DNA of 64,000 nt, taken from contig NZ_QPLK01000018.1 in assembly GCF_003340565.1 (NCBI RefSeq), forward strand, positions 32,728 to 96,727, in the 5' to 3' direction. Numbering within the stretch: position 1 is the first letter of the stretch; every line of letters begins with the position of its first letter. Under the pieces are notes generated by a model that was not told the DNA's origin, searched no databases, and saw only the letters and a program-made list of their open reading frames with translations. The position numbers and the translations under genes were made by a program. The stretch is from Rhodovulum sp. 12E13 (GTDB lineage Bacteria; Pseudomonadota; Alphaproteobacteria; Rhodobacterales; Rhodobacteraceae). Shown here in pieces: positions 1-8,146 of this stretch.

Positions 1-1101
1 ACCGGCATCGCGCTCTCGGGGTCGCTGATCTCGTTCTTCATCTTCTTCGAGCTCCTGACGCTCAGCACCTGGCCGCTGGTAGCCCACAAGCAGGATGCGG
101 CCTCGCTCCGGGCCGCGCGCGGCTACCTGCTCTACGCCCTGCCGTGCAGCACGATCCTGCTCGTCGCGATCGTCTGGCTGGAAAGCGCCACCGGCCCGAT
201 CCTGTTCACCGATCCGCCCGACCTTTCGGGCGTCGACCCGGCGAGCCTCAGGGTCATCTTCGCCCTTTTCATCGTCGGCGTGGGCATGAAGGCGGCCATC
301 ATTCCGCTGCATGGCTGGCTGCCCGCCGCGATGGTCGCGCCGGCGCCGGTCTCGGCGCTGCTTCACGCCGTGGCGGTGGTCAAGGCCGGGGCGTTCGGCG
401 TGATCCGCGTCATCTACGACGTGTTCGGCATCGAGCGCGTGGCCGAGCTGGGGGTGGGCACCCCGCTCGCCGCGCTGGCGTCTTTCACGATCATCTGGGG
501 ATCGCTTCGGGCACTCCAGCAGACCGAGATCAAGAAGCGGCTCGCCTATTCGACCGTCAGCCAGGTCAGCTACATCATTCTCGGTGTCGCTTTGGCGAGC
601 CCCTTCGCCGTCATCGGCGGTCTGGCGCATCTGGTGCATCAGGGCCTGATGAAGATCACGCTGTTCTTCTGCGCCGGGATCTACGACGAGCGCGCCGGGG
701 TCCGGTCGATCGAGGGGCTCGACGGGCTCGGCCGCCGCATGCCCTGGACCTCGACCTGCTTCTCGATCGGCGCGCTGGGGATGATCGGGCTGCCGCCGAT
801 CGCCGGCTTCGTCAGCAAGATCTATCTCGGCATCGGCGGATTGCAGGCCGAGGCGCCGTGGGTGCTGGCGGTTCTGGGCGCGTCGACCCTTCTCAACGCC
901 GCGTATTTCGTGCCGCTGCTCTACCGGCTCTGGTTCCGCGAGATCGCGCCCGATGCCGAGGCGGACGAGAGAGCGCCCGCGCTCGTCGGCCCCGCCGTCG
1001 CCGCCGCGCTTGCCGCCGTCCTCGCGGGCATGCTCGCCGCCTCCGACATCAGCCCGCTCGGCTGGGCCACGCTGATCTCCGAAAGGGACTACCTCGAATG
1101 A
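1..1101 (+). CDS. Mrp/NuoN-type cation/H+ antiporter subunit D, 5'-truncated by window
   Basis: Membrane subunit of the proton-conducting transporter family (MrpD/MnhD, NuoL/M/N) that couples H+ flux to Na+ or K+ export. The frame is open from base 1, so the real start lies upstream; 366 codons are visible. The family signature is present: a lysine and an HxWLP motif in GVGMKAAIIPLHGWLP (codons 94-109), then the PVSALLHAVAVVKAG stretch and LAYSTVSQVSYI. Its stop overlaps the start of the next antiporter subunit by ATGA, so the two are one operon. Family assignment is firm; whether it is MnhD itself or a paralogue within a larger Mrp cluster cannot be told from this piece. Confidence 0.88.
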   Translation, partial: TGIALSGSLISFFIFFELLTLSTWPLVAHKQDAASLRAARGYLLYALPCSTILLVAIVWLESATGPILFTDPPDLSGVDPASLRVIFALFIVGVGMKAAIIPLHGWLPAAMVAPAPVSALLHAVAVVKAGAFGVIRVIYDVFGIERVAELGVGTPLAALASFTIIWGSLRALQQTEIKKRLAYSTVSQVSYIILGVALASPFAVIGGLAHLVHQGLMKITLFFCAGIYDERAGVRSIEGLDGLGRRMPWTSTCFSIGALGMIGLPPIAGFVSKIYLGIGGLQAEAPWVLAVLGASTLLNAAYFVPLLYRLWFREIAPDAEADERAPALVGPAVAAALAAVLAGMLAASDISPLGWATLISERDYLE

Positions 1102-2729
1102 CCCCGTGGATCGGCCCGTTCCTGCCGCTCGCCGCGCTGATCTGGCCGCTGCTGCTGGGGGCGCTCACGGCGATGCCGCCGCTGCGGCCGGTGGCCGTGC
1201 GGCTTCTGCCCCTGGCGCCCGTGCCGGCACTCTGGCTGGCGTTGGCGGGCGGACAGGGCGTGACGGCCGCGCCCGACCTTCTGCTCGGCGTCACGCTCGA
1301 GCTCGACGATGCGCGGCGCCTGCTGCTGGGCATGACGGCGGCGCTCTGGCTCGTCGCGGCGCTGGCGGCGCAGCCGATGACGGGCCGGCCGCACACGGCG
1401 ATCTTCTCGGGGTTCTGGTGCCTGGTGCTGGCGGGGAATCTCGGCGTCTTTCTCGCCCTCGATGTCGTCACCTTCTACGTGTCCTTCGCGGCGGTCTCGC
1501 TGGCCTCGTGGTTCCTGATCGTGCACGAGCGCACCGAAAAGGCGCTGCATGCCGGGCGCGTCTACATCGTGATCGCGCTGGCGGGCGAGGTGGCGCTGCT
1601 CGTCGGCCTCATCATCGGGGCCGACGCGGCGCAGAGCATGGCCGTGGGCGAGATCCGCGCGGCGCTCGGCGCCCCCGGCTCGAGCGCGGTCGGGATCGCG
1701 CTTCTCGTCCTCGGCTTCGGGATCAAGGCGGGTCTCGTGCCGCTCCATGTCTGGCTGCCGCTCGCCCATCCGGCGGCGCCGGTGCCGGGCTCGGCCGTCC
1801 TGTCGGGAGCGATCGTCAAGGCCGGGCTGTTCGGGCTGGTGCTCTTCGTGCCCGAGGGCGCGCTCGGCCCGGTGCTGATGCCCCTCGGCCTCGTGGGGGC
1901 CTTCGGCGCGGCGCTCTGGGGCCTGACGCAGGCCAACCCCAAGGCCGTGCTCGCCTATTCCACGATCAGCCAGATGGGCCTCATGATCATGCTGGTGGGC
2001 GCCGGCGGCGCGGCGCGCGAGACGGTTCCCTTTTTCGCCCTGCATCACGGACTGGCCAAGGGCGCGCTGTTCCTGCTGGTCGGCGTGATGATGGCGGCAT
2101 CGGGCCGGGGCCGGCGCCTGCTGTGCCTCGCGCTGGCGGCGGCCGTCTCCGCCTCGGTCGCCGGGCTTCCGCTGACCGGCGGCGCGCTGGCCAAGGCGGC
2201 CGTCAAGCAGGGCCTTGCGGACTGGTCGGCCCTGGCGCTCAGCCTCAGCTCCGTCGCGACGAGCCTGATCCTCATATGGTTCCTGGCCCGTCTCTGGCAG
2301 ATGCAGGGCCGCGACGAGGCGCTCTGGGGTGCCCGGTTCGCGCTGCCGGCTGCGCTGGGCGTCCTTGCCGTCACGGGGCCATGGCTGTTGTGGAGCGCCT
2401 GGTCCGGGCACGGCCCCGACTACCTGTTCAAGGCGGACACCCTGATCGATGCTCTGTGGCCCGTGGCAATCGCCCTTCCGCCCGCTGCAGCGGTTCTTCG
2501 GTGGCGACTGCCGCAACTCCCGCCCGGCGATCTGCTGCTGATCCTGGGGGCGTGGCGGGGGCGCGCGGTCAGGATTCCCGCTCCGCTTTCGCTTCGCGCC
2601 GATGCGGATGGTGCCCTCCGTGCAGCGCGACGCAACTCGGCGAGACTGGAGGGCATCCTGATCCGGTGGAGGCTGACCGGTGTCCTGATTCCACTTCTGG
2701 TCCTGCTGATGTTCGCCCTTCTGCCGTGA
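1098..2729 (+). CDS. second Mrp/NuoN-type proton-conducting antiporter subunit
   Basis: 543-residue polytopic membrane protein homologous to the preceding subunit. It carries the same signature in GFGIKAGLVPLHVWLP, followed by VPGSAVLSGAIVKAG and LAYSTISQMG, which are the ion-channel lysine and helix-break regions of this superfamily. The chosen ATG overlaps the upstream stop (ATGA). The C-terminal part is less conserved and ends in a single hydrophobic helix. Tandem subunit-D-like genes are typical of multi-subunit Mrp antiporters, where they form the membrane channel modules. Substrate ion and regulation are not visible here. Upstream in-frame codons back to 144 belong to the overlapping first gene in another frame and are not part of this protein. 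Confidence 0.85.
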   Translation: MTPWIGPFLPLAALIWPLLLGALTAMPPLRPVAVRLLPLAPVPALWLALAGGQGVTAAPDLLLGVTLELDDARRLLLGMTAALWLVAALAAQPMTGRPHTAIFSGFWCLVLAGNLGVFLALDVVTFYVSFAAVSLASWFLIVHERTEKALHAGRVYIVIALAGEVALLVGLIIGADAAQSMAVGEIRAALGAPGSSAVGIALLVLGFGIKAGLVPLHVWLPLAHPAAPVPGSAVLSGAIVKAGLFGLVLFVPEGALGPVLMPLGLVGAFGAALWGLTQANPKAVLAYSTISQMGLMIMLVGAGGAARETVPFFALHHGLAKGALFLLVGVMMAASGRGRRLLCLALAAAVSASVAGLPLTGGALAKAAVKQGLADWSALALSLSSVATSLILIWFLARLWQMQGRDEALWGARFALPAALGVLAVTGPWLLWSAWSGHGPDYLFKADTLIDALWPVAIALPPAAAVLRWRLPQLPPGDLLLILGAWRGRAVRIPAPLSLRADADGALRAARRNSARLEGILIRWRLTGVLIPLLVLLMFALLP

Positions 2730-2754
2730 TGCCTTTCGCATGCGCGCCCAACGG

Positions 2755-3015
2755 TGGCCTCTCGATCGGCTGAGACAAGGCCTCCCAGCCGTCGATCTTG
2801 CGCATCTGTATCTCACCCGGCGGGGGCACCGCCCGGAGCAGCAGCGGAACGGAGTCCGCGCATGGCAGCAAGGGCCGCGTCTTGATGCGTCGGCGGACCA
2901 CGGCGCACAGCCGTTCCATCGCCGTCGTTGTCCGCGCCGATTGCCATCGCGAGGGGGCGAGCCGCGTGAAGACGAACAGCCTTTCGCCGGCGCCCTCGCC
3001 GAACGTCAGACCGAC
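2755..3015 (-). pseudogene. IS256/Mutator-family transposase, C-terminal remnant
   Basis: Reading the minus strand gives ERLFVFTRLAPSRWQSARTT, AMERLCAVVRRRIKT, LPCADSVPLLLRA and GEIQMRKIDGWEAL. This is the pattern of the C-terminal end of Mutator-type (IS256 family) transposases, in which a TTNAIERL-like block precedes an RRIKTQT-like block and a final MRK(V/I)DGWQ. Only about 85 residues remain; the catalytic DDE region is absent and the frame runs on into the antisense of the antiporter gene. It fills the gap between the antiporter operon and tRNA-Arg. Inferred to be a dead scar of a former insertion. The assignment rests on remembered motif resemblance, not on a search. Confidence 0.6.
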
Positions 3016-3083
3016 GCGAGACCGAACAACTGACCCAAAGCTGACCGAAGCATCGGCCGTTGCGGAGAGCACCCTATAACAGG

Positions 3084-3160
3084 TGGCGACCCCGGCAGGA
3101 TTCGAACCTGCAACCTGCCCCTTAGGAGGGGGCTGCTCTATCCAGTTGAGCCACGGGGCC
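3084..3160 (-). tRNA. tRNA-Arg, anticodon CCT
   Basis: 77 nt including encoded CCA. On the minus strand the 5' end GGCCCCG pairs with CGGGGTC before GCCA. The D arm GCTC...GAGC, the anticodon loop CTCCTAA inside a GCCCC/GGGGC stem and the T arm with GGTTCGAATCC are all present. Anticodon CCU reads the Arg codon AGG. The 3' end faces the transposase remnant. Confidence 0.96.
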
Positions 3161-3219
3161 GCGTGGTCCGGGCTTACAGGGTTAGCTGCGCCGCCGTCAA
3201 TTCGACAGGGCGCACCGGG

Positions 3220-4032
3220 CTACGGGCCGCGGTCAGGCCATTCGAACGCGGCACGGCTGAGCGGATCCTGCGCGTCGATGACATCCGCCATGTCGTGCAG
3301 GGCGCGCACCACGACACCGCCGTGCCTGTCGAGGAGGGCAGCCCGACCGGATTGCAGGGCCGACAATAACGGCCCCGGCAGACGGCTCGCCAGCAGCACC
3401 GCGTTCACGTCGGTTGCCCCGACCCCGATCGCCTCCAGAGGCGCGCGCAGATTGGTCAGCGGGTTGAGCACCTCGCGGAGAGGACGGCCCGGCTCGGCCG
3501 TCACGCGACCAAACCGGTCGGACTGCGCCCTCAGCATGCCGCGCAGAGAGGCCGTCGCCTCGCCGAGGGCCTCGCCGCGGAGGGTCTGGACCACGAACAG
3601 ATCCTGCAGATGGCGTCTGTAATGCTCGTCTGCCGAGGCCGCCGCCGCGGCTCGGGCGCGGTCCACGATGTCGATCTCGGCGGTGGAGAGGCGGTCGACC
3701 TCGGCCATGGCCAGGACGTGAGCCGCGGCCTCCGGCGGCGTGGAGCGCGGCAGCGCGAGCCTGCGCGGAAGAGGCGGTCGAACCCGGCTGCGGTAGTCGA
3801 CCGTCACGGGGTCGAGGCCGGCGATCATGGCGCCAAGCGAGGAGGTGCAGCCAAGAATACCTGCGACGACCCCGATGATGTCGATGATGATGTCCCACGC
3901 TATGCCGCTCGCCGTATTGGCGAACCGGTCGTCCGCAAGAGACAATTCGAGGGCGAGCATGGATGTCCCCAGAAGCGCCGTCGCCCGGTCGATCTGCAGC
4001 CAGTCGACCCCTCCGGCCTGTGCCTGCTCCAT
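3220..4032 (-). CDS. hypothetical protein, possible distal part of a UGA-interrupted gene
   Basis: 270-codon frame from an ATG at 4032. I do not recognise the family. The visible feature is a hydrophobic stretch around residues 44-62 (IAWDIIIDIIGVVAGILG), likely one membrane helix; the rest is mixed with alanine-rich helical segments. No ribosome binding site precedes 4032. The same frame is open back to a TGA at 4090-4092, and beyond that TGA lies a short in-frame ORF with a good ribosome binding site. So this may be the distal part of one longer gene (323 codons, 4191 to 3220) split by a nonsense codon, or a separate gene. It lies between tRNA-Arg and a LacI-type regulator transcribed the other way. 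Confidence 0.5.
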   Translation of the reverse strand: MEQAQAGGVDWLQIDRATALLGTSMLALELSLADDRFANTASGIAWDIIIDIIGVVAGILGCTSSLGAMIAGLDPVTVDYRSRVRPPLPRRLALPRSTPPEAAAHVLAMAEVDRLSTAEIDIVDRARAAAAASADEHYRRHLQDLFVVQTLRGEALGEATASLRGMLRAQSDRFGRVTAEPGRPLREVLNPLTNLRAPLEAIGVGATDVNAVLLASRLPGPLLSALQSGRAALLDRHGGVVVRALHDMADVIDAQDPLSRAAFEWPDRGP

Positions 4033-4089
4033 TTCGTCGTCGAAGTCGGGGATCTCGAAGCCGGGCTTGCCGCGTTCCTTCGGCTTGCG

Positions 4090-4191
4090 TCAGGCCAGGC
4101 ATTTCGCCCAGGGGTTCTTCAGGTCCGGGATCGTTTCGAGAGGTGGCGGCATGGTGCCTCCGCCCCAGTAGTTCTCTTCGCCCCATGCCAT
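4090..4191 (-). CDS. small ORF (33 aa) upstream of and in frame with the 270-aa hypothetical
   Basis: Starts MAWGEENYWGGG and ends KNPWAKCLA before TGA at 4090-4092. A GAGGAG sequence lies 8 nt before the ATG, a better initiation signal than the downstream frame has. The stop is followed by C (TGAC), a leaky context, and the frame then stays open to 3220. It could be a genuine tiny protein or leader, or the 5' end of a gene broken by a nonsense mutation. Confidence 0.4.
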   Translation of the reverse strand: MAWGEENYWGGGTMPPPLETIPDLKNPWAKCLA

Positions 4192-4363
4192 CGAAATGCT
4201 CCTCGCGGCCGTCCGGTTGAATTACGCCGCGTAAGTTCAACCTGACGCGTCAGGGGCCTTTCGGGAAGTGACGCATGGTCGCTGCCCCCGCGACGTGCAA
4301 GTGGCGTATCCCGGAATGGTCGGGTAGGGAACGATCCGCGCCCGTTGCGAGAAGGAGGTCAAG

Positions 4364-5416
4364 ATGACCGAGATGCGCCGACCACTGACGCTGCGCGACG
4401 TCTCCGAAGCCTCCGGCGTCAGCGAGATGACCGTCAGCCGGGTGCTGCGCAATCGCGGCGACGTCAGCCAGGCCACGCGCGAGCGCGTGCTCGCCGCTGC
4501 CAAGCGCCTCGGCTACGTGCCCAACAAGATCGCCGGCGCGCTCGCCTCGAGCCGGGTCAACCTCGTCGCGGTCATCATCCCGTCGCTGTCGAACATGGTC
4601 TTTCCCGAGGTGATGAACGGCATCTCGGGCGAACTCGAGGAGACGAGCCTTCAGCCGGTGCTCGGCGTCACCCATTACCGCCCCGAGCGGGAGGAGCAGG
4701 TGCTCTACGAGATGCTGTCGTGGCGCCCCTCCGGTGTCATCATCGCGGGGCTGGAGCGCACCGACTCCGCGCGCGCCATGCTGGCCAGCGCCGGCATCCC
4801 CGTGGTCGAGATCATGGATACCGACGGCCAGCCCGTCGATGCGGTTGTCGGCATCTCGCACCGGCGGGCGGGGCTGATGATGGCGCAGGCCATCGTCGAG
4901 CAGGGCTATCGGCGGATCGGCTTCATGGGCACGAAGATGCCGCTCGACCACCGGGCCCGGAAGCGGTTCGAGGGCTTCACCGAGGGTCTTGCCAAGGCCG
5001 GGATCGAGGTGGCCGACCGCGAGTTCTACTCGGGCGGCTCCAGCCTCGGGAAGGGGCGCGAGATGACGAAGGCAATGCTCGACCGCAGGCCCGACCTTGA
5101 TTTTCTCTACTATTCCAACGACATGATCGGGGCCGGGGGGCTGCTCTGGTGCCTCGAGCAGGGCATCGACGTGCCCGGGCAGGTGGGCCTCGCCGGCTTC
5201 AACAACATCGAGTTGCTCGACGGGCTGCCCAAGCGGCTGGCGACGATGGATGCCTGCCGCCGCCAGATCGGCGAGGCGGCTGCGCGCATCGTGGCGGCGC
5301 GGGCCGAGGCGGCCGCGCAGGGCGGCGCCGCGGCCGAGGACGCGCCCGAAGGCGGCGGAGAGCGCGTCGTGCTGACGCCCACGATCAATGTCGGCGACAC
5401 GCTCGTGCGCGGCTGA
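4364..5416 (+). CDS. LacI-family transcriptional regulator (GntR/gluconate-repressor-like)
   Basis: 350 residues. An N-terminal LacI helix-turn-helix is seen at residues 9-30 (LRDVSEASGVSEMTVSRVLR), followed by the hinge helix region (PNKIAGALASSR) and a periplasmic-binding-protein-like effector domain from about residue 65. The order and wording (IIPSLSNMVFPEV, IEQGYRRIGFMG) resemble GntR-type gluconate repressors of proteobacteria. A strong AAGGAGGT lies 4 nt before the chosen ATG. No sugar catabolic or transport operon is adjacent, so the regulon cannot be read from the window; the effector is inferred only as a sugar or sugar acid. Confidence 0.9.
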   Translation: MTEMRRPLTLRDVSEASGVSEMTVSRVLRNRGDVSQATRERVLAAAKRLGYVPNKIAGALASSRVNLVAVIIPSLSNMVFPEVMNGISGELEETSLQPVLGVTHYRPEREEQVLYEMLSWRPSGVIIAGLERTDSARAMLASAGIPVVEIMDTDGQPVDAVVGISHRRAGLMMAQAIVEQGYRRIGFMGTKMPLDHRARKRFEGFTEGLAKAGIEVADREFYSGGSSLGKGREMTKAMLDRRPDLDFLYYSNDMIGAGGLLWCLEQGIDVPGQVGLAGFNNIELLDGLPKRLATMDACRRQIGEAAARIVAARAEAAAQGGAAAEDAPEGGGERVVLTPTINVGDTLVRG

Positions 5417-5492
5417 GGGGCGCGCGCGGCGGGGCGAGTGGACTTCCCCGCCGCCCTCCTGTTAACGGGAAGCGACCCGCGCGAGGCCGCCG

Positions 5493-6320
5493 ATGACCCA
5501 GTCGCCCCCCTCCCAAGGCCCTGCCGCCGACGGCCCGCCGCCGGAGGTGTCGGTCGTCATCCCGATGCACGACGAGGCGCCCAACGTCGCCCCCCTGATC
5601 GCCGGCATCCTGGCCGCCTGCGAGGGAACGGCCGTCGAGGTGATCGCGGTCGACGACGGCTCGCGCGACGCCACCTCGGGCGAGGTGACGACGCTCGCCG
5701 CGGCCGACCCGCGCATCCGCCTCGTGCGCCACGCGAAGGCCGCCGGGCAGAGCGCGGCCGTCCATTCCGGCGTGCTCGCCGCGCGGGGGCGGGTCGTCTG
5801 CACGCTCGACGGCGACGGTCAGAACCCGCCCGAGGAACTTCCGAAGCTCTACACCCCGCTTCTGGCCGAGGCCCGCGCCGGGCTCGGCCTTGTCGCGGGC
5901 CAGCGCGTGGGCCGGCAGGACTCGCTGTCGAAGCGCCTCGGCTCGCGCATCGCCAACACCCTTCGGGCGTGGCTGCTGAAGGACGGGACGCGGGACACCG
6001 GCTGCGGGCTCAAGGGCTTTCGTCGCGACGCCTTCCTCGCGCTTCCCTATTTCGACCACATGCACCGCTACCTGCCTGCGCTCTTCAGGGCTCAGGGGTG
6101 GGAGGTGGCGCTGGTCGACGTCAGCCACCGGGGTCGCATGGCGGGGCGGTCGAAATACAGCAACCTGCGCCGGGCGGTGGCGGGCGTGCACGACCTGATC
6201 GGCGTGGCATGGCTGGTCAAGCGCCGCAAGAAGGCCGCGCCCGAGGAGGTGGGGATCGCCCGCACGACCCTCGCCCCGGCACCGGAGCGCGAAACGGCGC
6301 GGGAGACGACGGGCGCATGA
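5493..6320 (+). CDS. family 2 glycosyltransferase, polyprenyl-phosphate sugar synthase type
   Basis: 275 residues of the DPM1/ArnC/RgtE-like GT2 group, which transfers a sugar from a nucleotide donor to polyprenyl phosphate on the cytoplasmic face. Seen: VSVVIPMHDEAPN (residues 19-31), DDGS at 54-57, LDGDGQNPPEEL at 105-116, and DTGCGLKGFRRDAF plus HMHRYLPALF in the C-terminal half. No C-terminal membrane helices are present, unlike ArnC. It is first of three overlapping genes (GT2, LAB_N, GT39). With UDP-glucuronate 4-epimerase and UDP-glucose dehydrogenase just downstream, the donor may be UDP-galacturonate or UDP-glucuronate (inference). Confidence 0.85.
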   Translation: MTQSPPSQGPAADGPPPEVSVVIPMHDEAPNVAPLIAGILAACEGTAVEVIAVDDGSRDATSGEVTTLAAADPRIRLVRHAKAAGQSAAVHSGVLAARGRVVCTLDGDGQNPPEELPKLYTPLLAEARAGLGLVAGQRVGRQDSLSKRLGSRIANTLRAWLLKDGTRDTGCGLKGFRRDAFLALPYFDHMHRYLPALFRAQGWEVALVDVSHRGRMAGRSKYSNLRRAVAGVHDLIGVAWLVKRRKKAAPEEVGIARTTLAPAPERETARETTGA

Positions 6321-6631
6321 CCGAGCCCACCGCCTTCGGATGGCTCGGCGTCCAGACCTGGACCGAGTTCTGGTGGGTCGTCTTCGGCCTCGGCGGTCAG
6401 CTTCTGTTCACCGCCCGCTTCCTCGTGCAGTGGCTCGCCTCCGAGCGCGAGCGGCGCTCGGTCGTGCCGGTCGCGTTCTGGTATCTCTCGATCGCGGGCG
6501 GGCTGGTGCTGCTGGCCTACGCGATCTACCGGCGCGACCCGGTGTTCATCCTCGGCCAGTCGATGGGCGTGTTCATCTACCTGCGCAACCTCGTCCTCAT
6601 CCATGCCGAACGCCGCCGCGCGCCCGAGTGA
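6317..6631 (+). CDS. LAB_N (lipid A biosynthesis N-terminal) domain small membrane protein
   Basis: 104 residues with three hydrophobic helices. The family wording GGQLLFTARFLVQWLASE (from residue 26), SVVPVAFWYLSIAGG and FILGQSMGVFIYLRNLVLI is that of LAB_N proteins, which occur beside polyprenyl-phosphate-sugar glycosyltransferases and are thought to take part in moving the lipid-linked sugar. The start overlaps the GT2 stop (ATGA), and its 3' end overlaps the GT39 start by 29 bp, so the three are one translational unit. The family is clear; the exact role is not established. Confidence 0.88.
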   Translation: MTEPTAFGWLGVQTWTEFWWVVFGLGGQLLFTARFLVQWLASERERRSVVPVAFWYLSIAGGLVLLAYAIYRRDPVFILGQSMGVFIYLRNLVLIHAERRRAPE

Positions 6632-8081
6632 ATGGCTGCCGGGGGCGCTGGCCGTCGTGCTCGCGGTCACCGCGACGCGGGTGGCGCTGCTCGCGCTCAA
6701 CCGCACCGACCTCTACATGGACGAGAGCCAGTACTGGTTCTGGGGGCAGAAGCTCGCCTTCGGCTACTATTCCAAGCCGCCGCTGATCGGCTGGGTGATC
6801 CGCGCCTCGGTTGAGCTCGGCGGCTCGGACGCGCCGTTCTGGGTACGACTGCCAGCGCCGCTCTTTCACGCCGCGACCGCGCTCATCCTCGCCTGGATCG
6901 CGGGCCACCGCTACGGGCGGGGGGCGGCGCTGTGGGTCGCGGCGCTCTACGTCACGCTGCCGATGGTGAGCGTGGGCAGCGCGCTGATCTCGACCGACAC
7001 GATCATGTTCCCCTTCCTCGCCGCCGCGCTCGGCCTCTGGCTCGCCGCGCTCGACCGCCGGGCAGCAGGCCGGTCGGCCTGGGCGCTTGCCCTCGCGGCG
7101 GGGTGTGCCGCGGGCGTGGCGTTCCTCGGGAAATACGCGGCCGTCTACGGGCCGACGGGTGCCGCGCTCGCCGCCCTCTTCGTGCCGGCGGCGCGTCCGG
7201 GCTGGCGCGCGGCGGGCTGGGGCGCGCTGGGTTTCCTGCTCGCGGCCGCGCCCAACGTCGGCTGGAACGTCGCCAACGGGCTGACCACGCTGCAGCACAC
7301 GCTCGACAACGTGGAATGGGTGCGCGCGCCGGGAGATCGGTCGGGGCTCAACGTCGCCGGCCTCGCCGAGTTCTTCGGCGCGCAGTTCATCGTCTTCGGG
7401 CCGGTGCTGTTCGGCGCGCTTCTGTGGCTGGGGGCGCGCGGCGGCGCGGGCTCGGTCGAGCGGCGCATCCTGCTGTGGCTGTCGCTGCCGATCATCGCCG
7501 TCGTCTGCGGGCAGGCCCTGCTGGAAGAGGCCTATGCCAACTGGGCGGCGGCGGCCTATCTCGCGGGCTTGCTCGCCGTGGTGCCGTGGCTCATGACCAA
7601 GCGACGCGTCTGGCTGTGGGGGAGCCTCGCGCTCCACACCGCCTTCGCCGCCGCGCTGCCGCTGGCGCTCGCCTTCGGCACCGACTGGCGCGCGGGCGAC
7701 CGGCTGCTTTTCGCCCGCTATCTCGGGCAGTCGGAGATGAGCCGCGACATCCTCGCGCTGGCGCGGGAGCATGGCGACGAGGTCGTGGTCGACGGGCGTT
7801 CGCTGCTGGCCGACCTGTTCCATACGGGTCGCGACGCGGGCGTGACGATCTGGGCCCGCCCGCCCCGCGGCCGCCCCGCCAACCACTACGAGCAGACCCG
7901 CGCCATGCCGGATAGCGTCACGGGCGAGGTGCTCTATGTCGGCCGGCTCGACGACCTGCCAGAGCGCTGCGGCAGCATCGCGCCCATCGCCACGCTCGCC
8001 CCCGACAGCGGTGCCTACCGCGAGCGCCCGATGGGCGCCTGGCGCCTGCCGGCCGACTGCCTGCGCCCGCCGGCGCCCTGA
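6603..8081 (+). CDS. family 39 glycosyltransferase (ArnT/Rgt-like) integral membrane protein
   Basis: 492 residues. N-terminal membrane helices with the periplasmic catalytic Asp-Glu of PMT-type transferases in YMDESQYWFW (D40, E41), then SKPPLIGW and GSALISTDTIMF, family features of ArnT-like enzymes. About ten hydrophobic segments follow, ending in a soluble C-terminal portion. The enzyme would move a sugar from polyprenyl phosphate to an acceptor such as lipid A or core on the periplasmic side. It overlaps the LAB_N gene by 29 bp. Together with the GT2 gene this is the standard trio of synthase, small membrane partner and transferase. Confidence 0.85.
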   Translation: MPNAAARPSEWLPGALAVVLAVTATRVALLALNRTDLYMDESQYWFWGQKLAFGYYSKPPLIGWVIRASVELGGSDAPFWVRLPAPLFHAATALILAWIAGHRYGRGAALWVAALYVTLPMVSVGSALISTDTIMFPFLAAALGLWLAALDRRAAGRSAWALALAAGCAAGVAFLGKYAAVYGPTGAALAALFVPAARPGWRAAGWGALGFLLAAAPNVGWNVANGLTTLQHTLDNVEWVRAPGDRSGLNVAGLAEFFGAQFIVFGPVLFGALLWLGARGGAGSVERRILLWLSLPIIAVVCGQALLEEAYANWAAAAYLAGLLAVVPWLMTKRRVWLWGSLALHTAFAAALPLALAFGTDWRAGDRLLFARYLGQSEMSRDILALAREHGDEVVVDGRSLLADLFHTGRDAGVTIWARPPRGRPANHYEQTRAMPDSVTGEVLYVGRLDDLPERCGSIAPIATLAPDSGAYRERPMGAWRLPADCLRPPAP

Positions 8082-8146
8082 TCGTCTGACCGACCGGGGG
8101 GCCATTCGCCGTTGCCGCCCGCGGCGCTCTGGGGCAAGGGAAGGGC

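Noticed and set aside
3083..3622. Plus-strand frame starting MATPAGFEPATCPLGG.
   Set aside because: This is the translated antisense of tRNA-Arg(CCT), a common false protein; the rest has no coding character. The same happens near 59457 with the second tRNA.
4090..4092. In-frame TGA considered as a selenocysteine codon.
   Set aside because: No redox motif around it and no SECIS-like hairpin that I can see directly downstream; nonsense or separate ORFs are simpler.
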